In this document: positions 1-15,000 of the stretch, one piece after another
Position numbering within the stretch: the first letter of the stretch is position 1
How the letters are laid out: each line of letters opens with the position of its first letter
Assembly: GCA_004794785.1 (NCBI GenBank)
Contig: SJOL01002263.1
Span: forward strand, 11,800-75,799
DNA: 64,000 bases
Source: Opisthorchis felineus
Taxonomy: Eukaryota > Platyhelminthes > Trematoda > Opisthorchiida > Opisthorchiidae
Direction of reading: 5' to 3'
Notes under the pieces: generated by a model
Databases searched by the model: none
Seen by the model: only the letters and a program-made list of their open reading frames with translations
What the model was told of the DNA's origin: nothing
Made by a program: the position numbers and the translations under genes

Positions 1-3000
1 GTACATAAACACTACTGAATATCCACAACTCACTATTGCAACAGTGCGACACCAGTCTATAGTGAATAACGAATAGGTTGCCTATCAGTCAAATCTGTAC
101 TTATATATGATTTGCGGGTTGCGTCGACATGATATGCAGTGGGCAATCAAACCTGATTGCCGCCGTTCAGGAGGCGATGTCGAAGGTTGCTGACAGGCTG
201 TTCGGCGGGGAAGCAATTACGGCACCGCTTCTTAAGTGACAACAAAGACCACAAGGAGCTCTTTGGCTATGGAAGAATTGGCTAAAACGGAAGACATTTT
301 CCTGGTCAAGGAGGGTAACTCTCAAACCACATTGAACTACTGCATTGCACGAGAAGTTTGAGCGCGTTCATCCCCTAAAAAGGACATTGGAATGGAGGTT
401 CAGCTCACTTGGGTTAGACAGAGAGATATGTAGTATCTGCATATGTATGATGCCTATTTGAAAATTGGAATTCGGGTCAAATCCGTCTTCAGGTGTGAAT
501 TTTTGTTCGCACTAGGTTTACTTGAATGTTTGGTTTTTATGATCTGTTGTTAGCTAGTGAGACTGCAACGTCAACGACTCACAAGAATGAGTTTTTCACT
601 CTGCAACTTATCCGCTGTTATTATGTTTCCCTTGTTTTCAAATGAAGCAACAAACATGCCTCCCCCGTCAGGCTTAAGCTAATTTTGTCTTTCATAAGCA
701 GCGAAGATTTCAGTTTTGTGTTTTCCAACTAAATCATCCGAATCAAATTCGCAAGTTTCATATTTGGCTAGCGTGGTTTACACGGTCTATCCGTTACACT
801 CAGATTCATACAGGAACTAGCTCATAGCAGGTATCATACAACACCCTAGTTGTCATAATCTACCAGTTATTACTGTAACTGCGCTTACTTTAAGCGCCAA
901 CTTGAGCTTTTACACAATGAAGCCTTGAAGTTGAAAAAATGACGCATATCAAGGTCGGTACTTGCACGCAGAAAGCATCATCCATCAAAATATCATGAAT
1001 GCCTGAGTTAATCGACCAGGCCTGGTAGAACGAATCCAGTTATACAACTCGGAAGGACTGAGCATTATATTGTCATCAGATGATGACGTTTGTAGTTTCG
1101 CGTTTTTTTTAACAGGCATTTACACTTAACACTGCGTAAGAACACACAAAACACTCTTCTGCACAGCAAAATACACGTCAGCGTTGACACGGGTTAGATT
1201 GTTTTGCAACCTAGAAGGAACAACCATCCAAGCATACCGCCTCCTATGTAATTCATAGCTTGATTACAGTCACGTAACATTTACGGCTCGCTTGGCAGCG
1301 CGCTTTCTGCTAAAAATGAATAGACTGATGATGGATGCAGCAGTCTGTTACTTTCCGCACAGTAAAACTGATAGAAACGTCCCCAAGAATTGTCACAAAT
1401 CAACCTATGCAGTGTCACTTGTGAGCTTTAACTCAAACTACGCAGTAAGGCCACCTGAAAATCAAACCATAGCGTTCAAAGTCAGTTTATCTGGCCCGAC
1501 AAAATGGCCTGTCAAATCAGTGCACAATGTCAAGTAAAGCTTTAACCCCAACTGTTCAACTATAATTAAGGATACAGTTGACTTTAAAAAACGTGGCTCA
1601 TAATACGAATCATTTAGCGTTTTCAGAAAACGACAAGCTCTTTAGTACTTGACATGGTTCGACCTATATATATAGCCTGAAGCAATGAAAAACAGCCTCA
1701 AAGACATGCGTGTTCAATAATGTTTAACACCGATTCGATAACAATAAATGCAGTCCATCAGGATACTGGTCTTCCGGCTGCATCACTTAATGTGCTTCCT
1801 GGCCCTGTGCAAAAGTTATCATAACATTGGGTGGGGTAGGCTCGAACAGACTGCTTTCGTCCTGAACAAAGATGTAATATCAAACGTCTACTCCACCGTG
1901 CTTGCTGAAACAATGCCACCAGTCCCATTAGCCACATGGCTCATTTTCACCGGTTTTAACTTCACCAAGTAACAAACACAGTGACAGTATCTGTCCAGGA
2001 AAGGAGTGATAGTCTTGCTCACAATTTAATAAAAGCTCCATGAAATGGAAGAAACCTTCAGTGCCTTTTAAAAATGAATAAAATAAAATAACTAAGGTGC
2101 TAAAATTCGGAAAATGGAAACAGCTTTCCGGATCTGGACTAGACTGCCCAATAATAATTAGTACGGCGTTGCTTCTGAGACAAAACATAGCCTCTGCAAG
2201 AGGGCCTAAAGGGTGCTTGCAAAAACGGCTAAGAAAAAGATTCTCCTGAGTTTTCAGGTGCAGAGACAATAAGTGTCCTTGGTTCAACAGTCTTTCTGTA
2301 GGCTGGAATGAGAAAAAAAGTGACTGAGATTGGAAAGGTTTTTATTCCAAAACAAAAGCCATCGATTTTACTGATGCGTCGTAAACGGTGGAAATGTACA
2401 ATGCTTTATGGGACATCATTCAGAGTCTCCTCGATCAAAAAGGCACTGTTTTTATCAAAATTCTAGCCTTGAGTTGAATAGCAAGGTTTTCTCACTCACA
2501 GCTCAAAACCGACCAAAGAACGTAAAACATCTAGTCGTGAAAATGCCATTTTTTGTTGCTATTTAAGTAACCAATGCCTTACTTCCTCATCATGTGGTCC
2601 GATAGCGTAGTCTAAAACCCGCAACCATTAACACCTATGTGAACTTACTTTCAACGAAGCAGGACAAACGTCTGTGGAATAGCCTGAATTCAGAGTTTCA
2701 TGTACTCGTCGTCAGTCGCTTTCATACAGTCCTGTTCAAGTACAAACGTGTCAGAAACTGTGTAGGTCCAGTTGGTGCAACTGGTGTGGTCGTGTATTCC
2801 AAGTCCTACTAAAGATTCGAGTTACTCAAACTTGAACATAAATCTTGCTGACTGGTACTACGCAAAATAAATGAGTTCATCTCATGCCGCTGAGTTTGTT
2901 TTTACTTGCATTGTTAAAACTTCGGAAAGGAACCGGATGTAAAGAGTTGTATTTTCAATCGTTAGACAGTAAAAAACGACGTTTATGAAATTCTGCTATG

Positions 3001-6000
3001 TGAGCGGTACTCTAAAACCTGCAGTATGCTGATATTAACAAAGTGCCTTTAAGTTCGTTTGACGATGATCTTGAATTTTTGAAGCTGCTCAAATCCGGAT
3101 GAGAGTCTAGTCAAACTATTCATTTCTACGGTGGTGCAAAGCCGATGTTTAACTGAATTGGGGTTTATTTGTTTTGATAAAACAAAAAGTATTACCGCGA
3201 AATTGTCTTGTTTGAAGTATCTATCAGGCAGGCTGCTTAGTGCCTCTCATCCACACATCCGTTTTCTTGAAAGTTATGGCGCGTCTTCTCATTCTGTTCG
3301 TCACGACCAAAAAGCACACCAGACGGCTACGAAATTGCCGAATAAGCATTAAACATGAATTTTGGAGGCACCATCTTCCAAAAATGTTTTAAGCATTTTG
3401 CTAAGTTTGCGCGAATTTATTCCGAGCTAATAATTAACAAGCTGTTCAGTGAAATGACTTTTCACTTATTAGAGTCAAGTTTGAATCACCTGATTCATTG
3501 CAAAGTACAGGCTTTGAGTGTTGTTTCGCCAAAATAAGAAAACAGAGAGGACAAGTACCTTAAAAATTTACGAACGCTTCAAACTTACCACACTAGTGAA
3601 TTCATGCTTGACCAGCTAAACTGAGCCGCTTGGACCATGTTTGTTTGACGGACTGGAGAGACTGAATAAGCGGACTGAAAAGCTGAAAAGCCTTGGTGGC
3701 AGCACCACGATGTGCTATCAAGCGCAAGAGCGATGGAATACTCCGGTTGTAATTTATTTCCCACAGAAACAACTCTACAGAAGCAAGGAAGCTGAAAAAA
3801 TACCCAAAATCCCGCGCAGAAATTTCAACCACCATGGCAAGGTAAAAACACTTGATGATGAAGTGCTTTTTTTTCTGTGTGAGATTTTTCACTTTAGACA
3901 GGCATATTTGCCTCAGGCGAAAAAAAACTTGGTCAGCTTTGCTAGGGTTAAATGTTCATAGGTGGTCCTCTGGATGCTGTGGGTGTTTTGTGAGAATTAT
4001 GAACTGATCAGGTCCTGAGAAGAAAGGCTAATATTCTTAAGCCATTTTTTTAGGTTGTACTGCAGAAGAACTAGATTTCATTTGCAATCTGCCCACAACC
4101 AGCGAATTTACGTTGATAGGTGTTGCTGGATCATTTTGTGGTATTGATTGTCCAGCCAAACAGAAGGCTTATCCAACTCATGGCAGATTTAGTGGAAAAA
4201 ATGTGACATCGCTATTTTGGAAAGGCATTATTTCTGGACGAGTGCACTGTCTAAACTATTTCTGGAAGGTGCCTGAACTACAAACTATGGAAGCTTTTCT
4301 CAAACCTCTGCCCTTTAGCCTTTTTTTGAAACCCAGATTGAGCTGATCGATTATTAGTACAGGATATTCAACTTAATGCTTCAGGTTCAGATGGCCTAAA
4401 CATCCTCAAAAGTTCCATATATCAAGTCGCTGTTTCTCACGGAATCGGTCTGCACTTTGCTATGTTTTGCACTGACAAAGTACAGACTGAATCTCATAAT
4501 GAAACCTTCGTACACAAAACATGTGACAGCCATTAAGTTGACGGAAAAGTTAATGTGGGAGCAACGTCCCAAGAACTTGACTGCATTCATTTGAAGCTCT
4601 GCTGAAAATGTCCGTTGAACCCTCTATATCAGCAGGCGACTCAGAGTCTTTCGAAATATGGCACGATCTTTTCGACACAATCCAACAAATATCCTATTGG
4701 ATGTCCATTGACTAAACTGTGGGAAACAGACCCCTTTGTTTTCATTCCCCTACCATTAAAGTTTGGTTGGTGAAGGCGGTTGACTGCGAGCACGTTCGTT
4801 AAGCCAAATAAGGGACAAAAGACGTCACTTCATAAAACAGAAAGATTAAACATCCTGGTGCTTACGTAGCGAAGCATGCGTTGTGCATAGGTAGACCGGT
4901 TAAACGACGAGGGTGTCTATGTGGAATCCTCCGCATTTCGATCGCAGTGAAACTTCAAGTCTAGCTCAATCGTATTCGAGAAGTTAAGGATGTATTCAGT
5001 TCCTCTGTTTATTTTCCCAGAATCTATGCCTCAAAAGAGCGTTTGTCATATCTCATAAAGTGTTTTGATTTTGGCGCACACGGTGGATCCAGATGCTCAT
5101 GAGATGACACAGCAGATTTATGGTCCTTAATGGAAACCTCCGTATGGACTTAGAACGATCGATCATACAATCTCATTCTTGACCTTCCGTTAGCCAAAGT
5201 ACGATGGCATCAAATCCCTAAGCCAACGCAATAAGTCACAGCAAAGGGCTTTGTTTAGCTTGGCTTTTTTGGGTGTGACCTCTACTTTTCCATAAGCGCC
5301 TCGTCTAATTTCATACCCAATGCTCAAGGGCCATCAGGCTCCCCACGAGAACTGGTGACTAAGCAGACAAAAGCAAATAACCTTCCAAGTGTATCTGATT
5401 GAGTGAACAAGTAAATAAACCTAGGGAGAAAAATTGACTGAGTTAAAAAATACCAAGGTGAGGAGGTCGTATCAACCGATGTATATTAGACCAGCAAATA
5501 CTCCTGCTACGTAAACTCATCGGTTCCACGGACCAAGTCACATCCTGATTCTGATTCTGAGTTCGCCAGTTTACTCCTGGCTTTAATCATACTTACCAGT
5601 TTTTTCTCATAGAACCTTTGACAAAGGCCATTTAAGTTTTCTTCATTGTTAAGTATACGCAGTTCTAGTTTGCTAGCAGTAAACCGATTAATAACCTTGA
5701 CTTCTGAATGCTCACTATTTGATGAAGGAACCAATATTTGCTATGAAATTACAATGCAAAAATATGTCCGTCATCGCAAAAAAAACATTCTGTATCACGC
5801 CACATCAAAAATAGGAATCATTTTACTCCGAAAATCCTATGAATTATTGCTGATGGTCCTTTATTGAAGCAAACCAGTGCCTCATAAATCCCCAACTGAA
5901 TCTGGATGACCACCTACCACATTCTCAAGTTTTGCAAGATTTTTACCCAGCATTTAAGTCTTTGATCTGCTGCATTAGGACGGCTTTGCACAGTGAAATC

Positions 6001-9000
6001 TCATCGAATGCCAGTCGAGACGGATTTTTGGACTGTTGCCTTTACTTCTTGTTATGCAGTGAGTGGTCTGATCAGGTTCACGTTACGAGGAATCCGGCTG
6101 CTGGGCGTGGCCATGAGCATGCGTCTATCAGGCGACTGGTTTCCTAGTTGATTTTCAGCGCAGCACCCTAAATTTAGATATTGTATGCATTGTGATTCCC
6201 CTTTACACATTACAGACAATCTACTTTATGACTTCTGATGAATTCGGTGGATGGCGCTCACAGCGCCCCAATAATTACTTGGTTTTGAATTGTAGTCTGA
6301 TGTTGAGATTTTTTAAAAAGACGGGATTTTGTGTGGCCTGAGTTCATATTCAGGGCTTCCTCAAACACGCTGTATTTGAGCACTGAATGAGCGCGGAGGA
6401 ATAGAACTCGTGGTTATATATTGGAAAGCGTCACGCATAGTATGAGACCGTTTGCTCCCCACATTCCGCGAGAATAGAGTTATGGCTTTAGGTTTAGCGG
6501 TAGGCGGTTGAATGACATCACGTCTGGCAGGGTGTGAAAGATGATTTCTTAAACAACACTGTCTCATCCTTTGGGTCTTTTTCATTTTTGAGGCAAACGT
6601 ATGGATGTGTTCAAGATCTGGGTCAGCTGCAGTGATAAAAACTACTCTTATAAAGTCCAGCCAGTGTTTTTCAGCACACTTAACCCTTTATCGATGCTAA
6701 CAAAATCTGGTTTGGAGCGTACAGGTTTCAATAATTCTACACCCTGTTTTTTTCTCGTACAGTACTCCGAAAAGAGTTTTCTAGACGTTACTGATCAGCA
6801 TAACTTTTGACGATGTATGCACTGCATTGTACGTAGCACAGGAACACGTCGTCTACGTCGACCATTTGAGAATCGTGTGGTAAGTTAGCTCTGCGATGTT
6901 TCCGACTTTTAAGAGAAAGCTCACGATCAACAGTTTTTCCGGTTGCTGCAGTTGGATTTATGGGCAAATCCTACTCTTTGTATTTGTACATTCATTGATG
7001 TATTAAGAGGGAGTGGTTAGCCGGAGGGTAGAATTCCTACAAGGACAGTTTTCCTGGGAGACTGTCCCGAGGAACAACAGTTTTTTATACCCACTATTAT
7101 ATCGGTTGTGCCAGTTAAACATATGAGCAAGCGATTCAGAGCCTCAACGTAACAAGGTTCTTCGCTGAACTACGTGTGACATAAAACCTAGGCCTACTAT
7201 AAACCATGTGAATTTCACCTGGCAAAACGAACACAGTTGAATTGCATGCAAACGTATTCGGTAAGGTCAACAAGCTAGTAGACGACGAATCCACATCCTA
7301 CAACATCGCTGTCTAGTGTCAGTTCTGTACAATGTGAGTAATAACCGGGAAAAATCGTCGTGCCCAAGTATAAGCGAGCTGGATGGGAAAGTTGGAATAC
7401 AGGGACTTTCACAATCCAACGCAAGTAGACTCACAATATACTACACATGATGATCATCAAGCGATCAGGTGTATCTAGATGGCCCCAAGAGCACTAATAT
7501 ACTCTTCTGTCTAGGTAAAAGAAACTGAAACTGAGTAGCACCGAAAATATAAGGGGAACTCAAAGTATGTAACAATCCGTGAGAACTAACCAAAATTTGT
7601 GTCTTATTTAAACACTATTGCATATCTGGATATTTCTTCTCAAATTTCGCCGAAACCGGGTTTCACACAACCGGAAACAATAGTGATGTAACATTTAGTT
7701 CAGGCTATAACCGAATGGTTAGCGTTGAAGTAAGATAAAGTGGTGAGAGTTTATTGGCATGTGGAATCGTACTATAGGCAGTTTAGCTTGATTGTCACTT
7801 TTCACGAGACAAATTTCCGTTTGGGAATGCGATTCTATATAAATATCAGGTAAGCTGATTAAAGGCGAAAAACGTGACGATTCAAAACTATGTAACTGCG
7901 AGTTTCAAAGACTGACATATTAAATTCTCATCAGCGTTCCCAAAACAATCATTCGCTCTTTATTCGCCCTTGGTTTCCTGCATCTTTAGGTTTCAGCATA
8001 CTGTGGTTCCTTTGAATCTGTTGTAATGGTGTTTCGCCTTCTGCGTCGTTTATCCTGTGCCAAGAAACACGTTTCCTCCGGTGACACCGACAAAAGGAGT
8101 GTGTGTGTTCTAACACAGTGAGAAGTATAGCATCGTTTGCTGTAGTTAAGGTGTTTTCGTAGTCCAGCCATTCCAGCTGTGTCAACGCTGCTGCGGCTCC
8201 CATCAACCACTCTAGCTACGTGACAACAACCATTGCTCAGTAACCGTAATGATTCACGGGCACAATTCAACTGAAGTGACAGTTAAATATGTCGCTTGAC
8301 CAAACACGACATTAAAGACTGCTACGGTTCCGCTGTGAACGTGCGTATGCTAATGAATGATGTCACATCACATGCCTTTATCCATGTTGAGGTATCTATG
8401 GATCCCATATGAACTAATCCTCACTAGATATCTAGTGCTCTTGTAGAGAGGTTAAAAGATTTGATGTGTTAGCACAGCAGCTTAACCCAAAGCCGGTATG
8501 AATGATATAGTATATCTGGAACACTGGAAGACTCCATGTTACTAGAGAAGGTAGACTGCACCTCATAGATTAAGGCATTGTGTGAGTTATCGCCTAGTGA
8601 TTAGGTCATATTTGCTTGAATTATCTCTCTCCTGTGCAACATATGATGTATTTTGAGTAAGAAAAATTTTTGTACATAATTTCTTTAAAGTATGAATTTG
8701 CTATGCGATGGCAAGATAGTTTTTTGAACCAGTACAAAAGTACATAGGACTTTGTGATGATGAGCAACTACACCATTCGGATTTCTGGACGCTGTGGTAC
8801 GTTTCTGGTGGTATGCTAGTAAATCACACCAATTAATTCTGTGAATCATAGTTATGCGCTTGCTATGCGGAATTCTGGTCGTTTGGTTACAGGTTGGTTA
8901 CACTGGGAGTGGGTGCGTGAAGTCAGTCAGTTAGTTCATGTGTGAACACGAAATAGCACTGAATACACCAAAGCTTTGGCGGCGGGTGGGCATGGATTTG

Positions 9001-12000
9001 GAGACCACACCCATATCTCTGTTGGTGTAGATCACGCACTGTCCCGTGAATGAAGGTATTTAATGCTTGGTTGATTAGCCGGAATGTATTGACTACACTT
9101 CAGTCTGATGCCCAGAGCATACAGCGCTCAAATCTACGCCACCTACACCACTCTAAACACGTTTAATAGTAGCTTAACAGCCTGATACTGCATGAAAGGT
9201 TACATTCATGGGCTTTAGTGTCCGCAGTGCGAAAATCTGACTCCTCAAAACGCCCATATGAACCGGACCTGTCCGTAACCGGAAACATTCATCGGTTGTC
9301 TCGAATCAACTGAGTCATCAATCCAAGGGTGAACCAACCAAAAGAAATTTGCCCATAGCAAGCAGGCTCCTGAAATTCGGAAACAATGTGTACAAACAGT
9401 TCACCAGTTTGTCGTTGAATCACATTCTCTGACATTATTCCGGGCAGTCTGGTATTCCGGTTATATCTCACCACCGTGTCTCCTAGAAGGACCCCATGAT
9501 ACTCAGTCTGCTGTTTTTTTCACAGCTACTTGGTTAATTCGGATGCCCAACAACCACATGAGATGAGATATTTTATGAAAATATGTCTCATTTCGTCAGA
9601 GTCTCAGTTATCCATAGAAATATTCACTTATTGGACAGTCAGCATTTAGAGTTCAAAATGAAGCAATAATGCTGAGTTCCAGAGAAATTCCTATCTGACC
9701 ACAAACAGGTATTTATCAATAATAATGCAGATGAGATTACTTGATGTGATCCTCGTGACTATCAGAGTAAAATGGACTTGGAAATGTCTGTTCTGAGACA
9801 AGACTATTTTCTTACTAAGAAGATAGGCATTCATGGAACAAATAAATGAAGAAATTCATGTTCTCAACCATCGGCATCTTGTTAGCAACCAGATGAGGAC
9901 TAACTTAATTAGGCATTCGGAAGTTTTGTCACAAATTGGCGAGTTATTCCAATTATTTTCAATTTACCAGGTTGCTGTTTTACCTATTCTACCGAAGATA
10001 TGGATGGGACGATGGAGGAAATCCTCAGAGCAGAATCCAAGTATTTTCTCCATCAATTCTGGAGCGCACTAGATGGACAACGCGAGAGGGTGAACTCAAA
10101 TTCAAAGAGCGCATAGTAACTGTATCAACGGATCTGATCAACTGGTGAGCTTTCAGTGATTTCTCTCCAGTAATCTAGTTAATGTTTTGGGCGATGTACT
10201 CAAGCCGAGGTACAATTAGTATCCATTACAAGTACAATATCCTTTAAAGCCAACAAAATTTGACATCAGACCAGTTTGGTTGACAAGACAGTCATCTGGG
10301 CAAACCGAGCAGTTTAATGAAAATAACACATCAGTGAATGACGGAGGACAAGTGGTCCAATTAATTTTCCAACCACTGCTATGTAAAAATGTGAACTTCT
10401 CAGACTTAATACCGGTCGAAAAAGTAACAGTCAAAAAAGTTGACACAAAATTGACCCTAACTGTTTGATTGATAATCAGTAGCTTAGTTCAGTTCGCGCA
10501 GATGGAATTTTCTGGATATAGCTTGCAGCAGCCTGTACCACCCTCAAGACAATAGCTGAAGCCCATCGTATCGTTTACCTAGACTGTCAAGTCCGAAAAA
10601 CGCTCCTTCTGGTAGGATGTTCGTGGGGGAAGTTTATCACCATACCATCTGCCCCAGTGCACTTCAAAATCCCCATAGATTTTCGGTATTTATGGCAACG
10701 GTAGACAGGGTAAACAGAGGCAGAACTAAGACTAGTATCGGCTGTTAAACAGAGTTAAATGGATTAGTAACAGAATGGAATGTAATTAAAATTAGAGACA
10801 ACAAGCTGTACATCAAGAAAGATAGTTGCTCATTCGTATTAACTTATACAGTTCCATCACACACGAATGAGTTCGGAGTAAAAAGACTGCTTTGGAGCTG
10901 GTAAAAATCTTATTGTGAGAAGTTTATACATGGTTTACTATTGACTGACTACAAATAACACCCTATATGTGTGTAACAGACCGAATATTAAAGTCAAATC
11001 GTGGCACATTGAGCTTTTTTCGTTACCCCTCGCCTCTGCTGAATGTTTTTGAATCTGTTGTACACCATGAGAAATCTAGACAGAGTCTCGATTATTTGGA
11101 GTATCTCCAGTATCATGGAGAGAGCACTATCCCTAATTCTCGGCTTGCAACATTCTCAACAGCTTCCACGGCATTAATTAATCTCTGTCGGGTAAAGCGT
11201 AAACAACCTTGTTTTCCTTTTGCGCACAATCGATCAGTATGCAGAATGACCTTGAAAAGCCGGTGACAACTCACCTGACTTCCATCGATGTGCTATTGTC
11301 TAATGAGTCCACAACCGCCTACAAACAAGATAGATCCAGGTGAGATGCATAGGGCATCAGAATTCACGGTTTGTGGCTCCCAGCATTCACAATCGTCCAA
11401 CTAGATATTCGGTTACGACCGGTGCAGATAAGCAAATAGTGTTTGAGGAAATAGTTTGAACACACATCTTTAACATCTGAATAGGAGAGTCCAGATGGTG
11501 ACGCTTTGGTTGCAGTTACAGATACCATCTTCTGAGAAGCAAAAACCTTCGTCCGATATGCCCAAATCCGCCTTCCGCTTTCCTGGTATATCCTTCAAAG
11601 TTTGGACTCGTTTTACTGACACCCACCGTTCACCTCAAATTTTCTTGCTTACGTAATCTGATGAACAACTTATAATAACCGGATTCCGCGTTCTTCTTTC
11701 TCTTAGGTATGAAAGCCAACCACTGAAACTATTCACTCTCAAGTTGTTTAACAGTGCCATTCGCGTAGGTGAGTTGGTCCTGATTGCACTATTCCGCACT
11801 TTAATAAGTGGTTGCTGAAATGGACACCTTTGGTGACATAAAATTATCGTATAAATAAAGAAATCGCTTTATAGGCTGCCTACGTATTTCTTATGCGTCG
11901 GCCACGATTGAAACTCACACAAAGTTGGCGAGTTTTTTTATCAAATGTAGATAATAAACTTACACATCGACATATATAATGGATGAGTTATGGAATCAGT

Positions 12001-15000
12001 CAGAGCTTTTTCTGATTGTTGGATGCTAGTAATAAGTCTTAGTTGGAGTTTTCAGATTAGAAAATATTTCTATTCCCTCTGCGTCATCGACGATGGTGTA
12101 CGATGATCGAACGCTCCCCTCGATGCATCCATGCAGCACACATTTAAGTAAGCAACCACACGCAAATGAAAAGCAGTCAGATGAACGCGTTCTTATGAGT
12201 CTCGATTTATTTAGTATGCAAGCGGATCTATTTCAGAGAAACTGGAGGACTGGCCGCAAAGCTGAAATCAAGCTTAGAATCAATTGTTGGCGAAGTTGCG
12301 GAATACTCGTAGCTCTGCTGGTTATGATTCGTTGTTGGGTACTGATTCGAGAATGACGATTGGTTTGCGAACGTTTCATAAACTTATGACCACGCATTAA
12401 TGGTGTTTGCAAAAATGGAGATGAAACATTTGAAAGCGGACTGTCAAGCTTCCTGAAAGGGTGGCCAACAAAAGGGCACAAATACTACCAAAAACGCGGT
12501 GTTCGTAACAAATGAGAATTGTTGTCTAATAAGCTTTGAATATTGACTGGCCACCATGTGGCTGACCGAAATTCCTGCTGAAGGAAATCCATCAGAGGGA
12601 GCAGTATGAACGAAAGGATCAATTACTTTAAATCCACACATAACATGAGTAGACTGAATATTCTGCCTAATGTTTGAGCCCGGTTCCTCAAACACAAGCT
12701 TGCCGATGAGCTGAAAGAACAAGCAAAATGGATACGTAAGGTGGAAATGAGTGAACTCCACAAAGTCCTAGACCTGTCAAGAATGAAGACACAACATGTG
12801 GTAAAATTTATGCCTATTCCGGGTTTGAGTGAGAAATTCATTGCTGCGGTGTGTTTGAGTGTTTTGTAAAAAAAATCCATTTCAGTTTGCAGCGAACTGA
12901 CTTTTCTGTAAGCTGAACTGAGGAACATGACTTGAAATGTGCAAGCTCAAATTTATGCCAAAATACTCCATGGGTTGGGACACGTATAGTATTAGACAGA
13001 ATCAGTAGATGCATTCATTGATCAATGGTCTTACTCCACGGAGCTTGACCTAAGAATTTCTTGCGATTCCTACAGTATGATGAGGCAGTAAACACATTAT
13101 CAGGGAGAAGTCATGTTCAAACATCAAAGTAAAAATCAAATGTGATTCTGTGTTCTGATACGGCAATCGAACTGTCAACGGCTGCTGTGTAGTCGTTGTC
13201 GGACTATCTGAGAATCTCACATGATTGACAGCATGGACATGACTTCAACAGCGGTTGGTGCTCCTCTGTAGGTCATTTGACTTTCAAACACTTCTTCAAT
13301 GAGTCGCGGTAACCTGTACGTAATTCCGAAATATGGGCACACGGGAAATCAAAATGTAGTACTGACAGAACTACTTATATATGGAACTAATTCGCGATCG
13401 AGTAGCCAATATGTCATTCATTTGTAGATGACCTCAGGCAAGGAATACACAAAGGTACAACACAAAACTTCATTCCCTCACGGATCAGCAAGAAATATTC
13501 CGTTTGATTTACGCCAATGATTTCGTACGTGCGGCCATCTGACTTGAACTGAACGACGGATTTTCGGCCAGAGGAGTGACCACGAATAAACCGGAACAGG
13601 ATTAGCTCCGTATCTTCTTGTGGTTTGCTTGTTCTTTACTCACCTATGACGACCGTCAGGAATGTTGTCGCCGCTAAACCTTTGTACTTCCGACCTAACT
13701 CTGACAAAAAATGTTGAGATGCACACAATAAGTACCAAGACCGGAAGTTGTTTGAGCTTAGTTTGTAGACTGACAGTGGACTTCGGAGGACGAACTTGGA
13801 CTGCGTGTGATCGGAATACTTCTGGGAAGTGAAAACTGTTTCAAAGAAAATTAGCGTGCATTTGGTGGATCTGTCCAAGTCGGTTGGACCGGAGCCCACT
13901 GGTACAGAAGGAGAGCAGGACAAAGTTACTGGTAACATAAGGGTTACAGACTATTTTTGAATGGTCAAGTTATTGATAAACAGTAAAGGTACAGGTGTGT
14001 TCATCTGTAAATGGAAGTGAAGCAACAATTTGCAGAGTTAGAAGGCATTTGTTAAATGGCTGTCAGAAATGCGGATGACTAGTGTGTACACCCCGGTGAT
14101 TAATCAGTTCACATCTTCTATGGTAGCCACAATACATGTCGGTTTCTTAAAATGACCAATTTAATAAACCCACCACATAGAGTGGTCCCAAGTGTTAACA
14201 GGTGTTTTCCGTTGTAAGTTTGCCATCGGTTTGGCGTTTTCCACCGAATTCGATTGCCTCTTACCACTTTACTTCGCAGCAATGCGGTTGAGATTTGGTA
14301 ATGCAATGCGTTCGAGCAGAACAACAGACATGCTACATGTATCTACTGCAGGTTACGTTAGGTCTGTCTATATCCGTTTGAAAGAGAGAGTATGGAGGAC
14401 GAACTTATTCAGAGTTTTACTGTGGATCCATGGTACTTTCTCAGACCGGACACAACTTGCGTATCGCGGCTGCAGTAGGCTAATACGGAGATTACTCTGG
14501 GGTTTGACTGATACGGGACGGTGATGGGCATCGTCCAGTATTCGGACACCCTGGTGTTCCATTCTACCCTGCACCTAACAAAAACAAAAGTCAAGTATTC
14601 TCAAAGTTTTGTCGTTTTTTGTCGTGTGCAGTATGCTCGACTGACAGCACTATGCAGATGCACCAGTATCTATTCAGCTATCAGTCAAACACGTATTAGC
14701 TCACTAAATCGATGTAGTGTACTTTGGTATAGCTGATCTAACGTGACCGGTATCTTCACTGTCACAGGTGCACTCATCATTCTGGAAATTGGGTGCTCCA
14801 CGTATAAACACCTCAAAGTTTTGAGTCCACTAACCGTACCGCAATAGTCAATGCATTTGCACACAACTGGAACACAAGAGAGAGAGAGCGAGATAACAAG
14901 TGCGCTCACATCCCAAACTACACTTAATTGTCATGTGCTCATGTACACAGGTCACATTTTATCGTGATTAGTCGAAGTAGAATAGAACATAGGCTAGCCG

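Noticed and set aside
14192..14524. 110-codon open frame
   Set aside because: Overlapping open frames on the other strand, no motif, and no splice-site support.
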